This document shows positions 59,270 to 64,000 of a stretch of DNA of 64,000 nt, one piece after another. A model generated the notes under the pieces. That model did no database searches. It had not been told where the DNA came from and was given only the letters and a program-made list of their open reading frames with translations. The number at the start of each line of letters is the position of its first letter. Within the stretch, counting starts at the first letter, position 1. The stretch is taken from NCBI GenBank assembly GCA_017979445.1, contig CM030716.1, positions 15,333,443-15,397,442 on the forward strand, read 5' to 3'. Made by a program: the position numbers and the translations under genes. This DNA comes from Akebia trifoliata. Its lineage: Eukaryota > Streptophyta > Magnoliopsida > Ranunculales > Lardizabalaceae.

Positions 59270-62200
59270 CTAGTCCACCAAGTCTAGAGCTTCTTCATCT
59301 GCAGATTTCTTTAAGCGGTCAACAGCTTTTTCAACCTAGACATGAAAAGAAGAGTATTTTGGTTAACGTAAATAAATTTTATATGTAAAAGATCAAATGA
59401 GCAAAATGAATACAACTTACCTCCTTATCCCAATTAGTCCTAATAGTTAAGATAATAAGGGTAAGTGTTTGAAGAAAAACTCCAACTATCATTCCCCACC
59501 AAATGCCCTGAAGAAAAACATACATTTCAAATCACATATCTATTAATCTTAGTCGACATATATATGTGTGTGTGTGTGTGTGTGCCATTTTAGTTGTATA
59601 TACACCAAAGAGATACACAAGATTTTGAATTGTTTGTATCTCGAGGTTGTCAGATGGCACATAACTTGAGGTTGATTGGCATATACCTCCAAGTCAAAGT
59701 CTTGGTTAATCCAAAGGCACCAACCATATATCTTTGTACTTTACATAAGCAAGAGGCATAACAAATAACTACTTATTTGAATTGGAGATTTACTCTATAA
59801 GAGAATTTGGGGTATTTAAAAAGGAGCTCTTCTAGTAGATTATTCTTCAATGAACACGTGCAACGTAGACACCTCATTTTGTTATTCAAATGGGACACTA
59901 TGTTACGATCCTTAGGGAAAGAATTAAACTTTCCACTCCATTAACGCCTAGGTATTTTTAGACCATTGGTTTGGGTGTTAACATTTGGTATTAAAGCCAA
60001 CCCACGTCCAAGGTTCGTGTCATGGGAAGGTGATTGTGGAGAGTTAAAAAAAAAAAGGGGCCTCCTCTATAGTATGAGATATGGAAGGGGTTCTAAAAAA
60101 AATGAGGGAAAAAATGGACTCCTCGATAGTATGGGATATGGAAGGGGTTTGGAAAAAAAAAAGGGGGGGGAGGGGGGCACTCCTTTATAGTATGAGATAT
60201 GGAAAGGGTTCTAAAAAATGAAGGGAAAAAGGGACTCCTCTATAGTATGGGATATGGAAAAATAGGGGGTGGGCTTGCCATAGTATGGGATGGGAAGGCG
60301 ATTGTGGAGGATTTAAGAAAGAAAAAAAAAAAAAAACAGAAGGAAAAAAGAGGCTCCTCTATAGTATGAGACATGGAAGGGGTTCTAAAAAAATGAGGGA
60401 AAAAAGGGACTCCTCTATAGTATGGGATACAGAAGGGGCTTTGGGGGCGGGCTCACACATAATATGGGATATGGAAAGGGTCCGCCATAGTAGGCTACCA
60501 TGATTAGTCTGGGAAGGGGCAACTTATAAATAAAAATGAAATAGGTATCTGGTACTTGGAAAGAAGGCTAAGGGGCTGGGGGGCTTGCCATAATGTGGGC
60601 TGAGTGTGTTGGCCTTTAAGCATGAGGTTATGTTACGATCCTTAAGTTAAGACTTAAGCTTTCCACTCTATTAATGCGTAGATATTTTTGGAGCTGTTCT
60701 CGCATGCCACGTAGACACCTCATTTTGTTATATGAAATGGACACCGTTCTAGATTGTGACTCTTTAGAACACAAGGGGCTACACTTGTTTAAGAGCCCTA
60801 TGTGTTTTAAACACCAACCAAAACTTGTCACATAGACATCATTCCTATTCTACAGGAATGGGGCACTGTTCTGGATCCTGGTTCAAAAAGAGTCCAAAAT
60901 GGTGTCCCGTTCTATAACAACAAACGGTGTCGATGTGGCACATTTTGTTTGGATTTAAAACAGATAGGGCTGTGTGCACGGCTTGTTTGGGAGCTCAATG
61001 TCCTTTAAATTCTAACCAAAACTTGACACATAGACACTGTTCCTATTCTATAGGAGTGAGAGTATGGGACACCGTTTCGGATCCTTACTCCCCTTTAAAT
61101 ATGAAATCCAATGGTTAGGATGAAATAATCATCTCAAGGGTACATCGGGTATCCCTAAGATAAATTTCAATTGTTGGATTTTTATTCACAAGGTCGCAAT
61201 TGTATGAGAGGGAGAGAGAGAGAGAGAGGGAGAACTTACTGCTATTCCTAAACTGGTTTTGAAACCAAGAACACAGCCGATAGGGATACCAATAACATAG
61301 TAAGTAGCTAAGTTAACATAAGCAACCAAGGTTTGCCATCCACTCCCAACAGCCACACCTACAAACATTATTTTCAATTAGCATACAAATCAACATTTTC
61401 CCATCACTAGAAGTTAATGTACACAGACCTGAGAGGATGGGTTGAATTCCATTTAACAATACTGAAATGGCAACCATTGGAGTCAAATTCGAAACTGCTT
61501 CAATAACAGCTTCAGTACTAGTGAATGCTTTGCTTAATGTGGTGCGACATATCAAAACAAATGCACCGAAAATGAAACTGATGAGAATGCTGGTTGTGTT
61601 AACCACTATAACAGATAACTTTGTAACTCTAGGATGACCAGCTCCAAGTTCGTTACCAACTCGAACACTGCAAGGCATCAAATTACTTTGTTAGATCCAA
61701 ATCAAGGACTTTGGTTCTAGCTACAATTTCATTTCAGACAATAGTAAGAAACTTTAGATTTGGAAATTAATCCGTCAAGGTCAGTTTCGATCAATTAAAA
61801 AATGTTCATAAATTTTTTTTGGGAATTATACAAATGATGTTTTTGGGTTTCTTCCACAAAATTCATCTTCAATCTGAATGTAAGTAAATAAGGCGTGTGT
61901 GTGTGTGTGTGTGTGTGTATAACTAACCTGGATGCTGCACTGAGGCCCAACATAAATTGCATGTCCCAATTCAAGTAATTCATGCTGAAATTATCAAATA
62001 AATAAGGTGGACATCAAATATAGCTTCCAATTATATTGGAAACAACAATTCCCATGAATAAAAATCACTCTCATTTTGTTTTTTCTACATCGAAGATTTG
62101 AAAAAAAGCTTAGAACTTATCCAAGACCCATATGGCTATCCCAACCAAGTCATCTTAATATCATTCGTGAACGAATCACCAAAACAGGATTTAAAACCAT

Positions 62201-62355
62201 GTTCCCATTAGAAAATAAATCACACTAATATGGCATCAATTAAATGGAGAGAGAGATCATGAACATACCATATAGAAATAGCATCAAGTGAGACTGTTGG
62301 ATTAGGGAGGAGGCCTGATACAAGCACAAGTCCCTGGTTATACCATATCTCCAAA
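59270..62355 (-). CDS. MATE / DETOXIFICATION efflux transporter (3' exons)
   Basis: Multidrug and toxic compound extrusion family: a 12-helix antiporter exporting organic compounds, usually driven by protons. Six exons in transcription order: 62355-62269, 61984-61928, 61667-61429, 61358-61240, 59507-59421 and 59335-59270 (stop TAG). All borders are GT/AG and the phases join, giving 218 codons. Signature blocks: [19 protein letters not shown] (exon 1 of those seen), [17 protein letters not shown] (spanning exons 2-3), the helices of exon 3 ([18 protein letters not shown]), [20 protein letters not shown] (exon 4), [18 protein letters not shown] (exon 5), and a charged cytosolic tail ending LDLVD. 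This is the C-terminal half. The large first exon, with the N-terminal helices, lies beyond 64000. Every visible exon is intact. A Harbinger element ends 16 bases past the stop codon. Confidence 0.95.
59567..59584. repeat. (TG)n microsatellite
   Basis: About nine GT units inside a transporter intron. Confidence 0.85.
60040..60500. repeat. Degenerate 60-120 bp tandem repeats in a transporter intron
   Basis: Repeats of ACTCCTCTATAGTATG(A/G)GA, then TATGGAAGGGGTTCTAAAAA and (A)n-GAGGGAAAAAA, occur at about 60058, 60117, 60177, 60235, 60351 and 60410. Some units include a GGGAAGGCGATTGTGGAG segment (60007-like and 60291). Purine-rich on the plus strand throughout. The array also creates spurious Lys/Gly-rich frames. 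Confidence 0.8.
60620..61120. repeat. Diverged direct duplications in the same intron
   Basis: About 60630-60680 repeats 59903-59955 (TTACGATCCTTA, CTTTCCACTC(C/T)ATTAA). 60690-60880 and 60920-61090 share ACATAGACA(C/T)(C/T)(A/G)TTCCTATTC and TTCTGGATCC/TTCGGATCC words. They look like an old segmentally repeated element. Confidence 0.55.
61893..61919. repeat. (GT)n microsatellite
   Basis: About 13 GT units within a transporter intron (61668-61927). Confidence 0.9.
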
Positions 62356-62718
62356 CTGTATTAACATGTGACAAAAAAAAAAGTAACAATTATCAAACTT
62401 ACTTGAAAGATAACATTAATTATCAAACTTTCAAAGAATTTTTTTTTTTTTTTTTAAATTGTCCCCCCTCCCATTTACTTTTTACTAATTTATAAAATTT
62501 TATTCTTTATCTTCAACTAATTTTTTTCATAGGTTTGATGTCATTATTTGAAGGATGATCATGCACACAATGTCAAGTGATGACAAATCCTAATAGATAG
62601 AAATATTAAAAGGGTGGGTTTATAATAGATAGAAATATTAAAAGGAAAATGCTGAAGTAACATTGAAATTGATATCGTTTGGGACATTGCTGATGTGGAT
62701 GTGTCTATAAAACTATAA

Positions 62719-63306
62719 GGGTATGTTTGATTGCACATGGAAAATAGGGTGGAAAATCAATTTTCATGGAAAATGACATTTTTCAAGTGTTTGATTGCAC
62801 ATGGAAATGGAAATTCATTTTCCACCCCATTCAAAAAGTCCACTAAATCATGGATTTCACATCCTCAATTCTTCCGTACCACCACCACTACCACCACCAT
62901 TACACTAACCTCCTCGTCGTCGGCTCCGTCTCCGACCACCTTCTCTCCCTCTCTTCTTCTTTTTCTTCTTCTCCTTCTTCTCCACCCCTCACCTCTTCCG
63001 CCACCACCACCACCATGTTTTCCCCCCATCTTCCTCACTTACCTCCGTCGCCGCCGTCGTCTTCGTCGCCGCCACCATCACCACATCCTCCCCCCTCCCT
63101 CTTCCTCGTCATCTTCTTCTTCCTTTCCCCCTCCTCTCATCTTCTTCCTCCTTCTCCACTTCTTTTTTCTCATATTTTTCGATGATTTTATCCAAGTGAA
63201 ATTAAACAATGGAATTTGATTTTCCAACCCACCTATTTTCCACAACTAATTTTCCATGGATTTCAAATTCCATGGAAAGTAACTTTCCATGCAATCAAAC
63301 ATACCC
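62719..63306. mobile_element. MITE with TAA target duplication and a pyrimidine-rich interior
   Basis: Terminal inverted repeats GGGTATGTTTGATTGCA and TGCAATCAAACATACCC are exact. TAA flanks both sides (62716-62718, 63307-63309), as for Harbinger-like elements. Subterminal parts repeat CATGGAAA and TTTTCCATG. The interior 62876-63180 is almost purely pyrimidine plus A (CCACCACC, TCTTCTTC), giving Pro/Ser/His-rich frames that I regard as low complexity rather than genes. It sits in the expected transporter intron or upstream region. Confidence 0.82.
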
Positions 63307-63309
63307 TAA

Positions 63310-64000
63310 ATGTTTTTCATATAGATACAGTGAGAAGCATTTATGATTCTGTGCACACAAATGTCCCAAATGATATCAATTTCAATGTTACTCCAACACG
63401 ACTCATATTAAAAGTACTATTCTTTGCCTAAAATTTTAAAAAGCAAATACTACTTGGATCTAAAATAAGAGTAGGTTTTAAATATCTTCAATAGAGTTTT
63501 TTCTTCCCATTAGAACTTCTAGTCTCACACCATCCTTTTTATAATAGTACCCAAATAGATTTTAAGGGTGTCAGAACGACGACATTTTTAAAATTATCAT
63601 AAAGGCACCCTTTCGTTTTGTCTCTAACTCCACATAGGGAGAAGTGAAGGGAAAAGCGGGAAAGAGATAACAAATTTAGAGAGTAAGGAAAAGAAAGACC
63701 GAGAAAGCCAAGGGAAGAAGAAGAAAGGAAAAAAGTAGACTCTTTAAATAAATACAATTACAATGGCTACCCTGTTTTGTCAAGGGCGGAGCAGGATTTT
63801 TTTTTCTCGTGGCAGCAATAAGAGCAAAATAAAATTTTTGTGGGGGCAACTAGGAGCAAAATAATTTTTTTGGGTGCAATAGTGCATAAATTCTTCTAGG
63901 GCAAGTTCCCCCGCTGTAAACCCGTCCCTGATGTTTGTTAAAAAGTATGCATCCTCATAAGTACCATATTTTGAAACTATTTCAATAAAAGGAAAATGCT
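63310..64000. other. No gene seen
   Basis: Intergenic or intronic. Near 63780-63925 words such as GGGCGGAGCAGGATTTTTTT and GGGGGCAACTAGGAGCAAAA recur (63834, 63860), resembling the end of an old transposon. The transporter's first exon is not here. Confidence 0.4.

Noticed and set aside
59966..60503. Lys/Gly-rich plus-strand frames
   Set aside because: Produced by purine-rich tandem repeats in a transporter intron.
62731..63219. 162-codon Pro/Ser-rich frame and overlapping frame
   Set aside because: Low-complexity CT-rich MITE interior. Both frames are composed of codons forced by CCA/TCT repeats.
63539..63757. Candidate first exon of the MATE transporter
   Set aside because: The frame has no MATE helices or motifs; it is Ser/Leu-rich from purine-rich DNA. 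The true first exon is expected to be several hundred codons long.

Overview
The window is nuclear DNA from a flowering plant. It is AT-rich, has GT-AG introns, plant-type LTR retrotransposons (copia, Athila-like and other gypsy), MULE and PIF/Harbinger DNA transposons, MITEs and tRNA-derived SINEs. The sequence alone does not fix the species. Most of the window is decayed repeats; I see two clear host genes and two possible ones.

Host genes. (1) Ornithine delta-aminotransferase lies on the minus strand at 14644-6325. Nine exons with consistent phases and GT/AG borders encode about 418 residues from the ATG. The last exon (about 48 residues in relatives) is not visible. (2) A MATE/DETOXIFICATION transporter lies on the minus strand at 62355-59270. 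Its six 3'-terminal exons are here, and the large first exon must lie past the right edge. (3) A 147-residue ORF at 37426-37869 looks protein-like but I do not recognise it. (4) An ORF at 5957-5448 on the minus strand, downstream of the aminotransferase, is also unrecognised.

Layout. 1-5.1 kb: broken Ty1/copia element plus a second copia fragment. 5.4-14.7 kb: unknown ORF, a hairpin repeat, then the aminotransferase, with a SINE and two TSD-flanked retroposed fragments in its introns. 15.5-15.9 kb: double-hairpin MITE. 17.0-26.9 kb: gag-like transposon remnant, Athila-like 5' LTR with tRNA-Asp-type primer site and gag start, then a gypsy pol/3'-LTR remnant. 27.1-33.6 kb: MULE transposase pseudogene split by a deleted LTR retrotransposon (two LTR copies head to tail, no internal region), one LTR of which carries a Harbinger-like MITE. 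33.6-38.5 kb: mostly featureless, with a SINE and the 147-residue ORF. 38.9-43.0 kb: cluster of double-hairpin MITEs joined only by (TA)n tracts. 43.4-47.6 kb: LTR fragment, a 62-bp minisatellite, small MITEs and a Harbinger Myb-like ORF. 47.6-50.8 kb: 3.16-kb solo LTR with a 5-bp target duplication. 52.4-54.5 kb: minus-strand copia remnant and a gypsy LTR piece. 56.4-59.25 kb: decayed PIF/Harbinger element (Myb-like ORF1 plus DDE transposase) ending 16 bp past the transporter stop codon. 59.3-62.4 kb: transporter with a repeat-filled intron. 62.7-63.3 kb: TAA-flanked MITE.

The two recognised genes do not form a pathway: one is a mitochondrial amino-acid enzyme, the other a membrane exporter. 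The most distinctive content is the hairpin MITE family that sits in (TA)n and adjoins other copies of itself, and the three-level nest at 27-33.6 kb. I found no CRISPR array, rRNA or intact tRNA gene.
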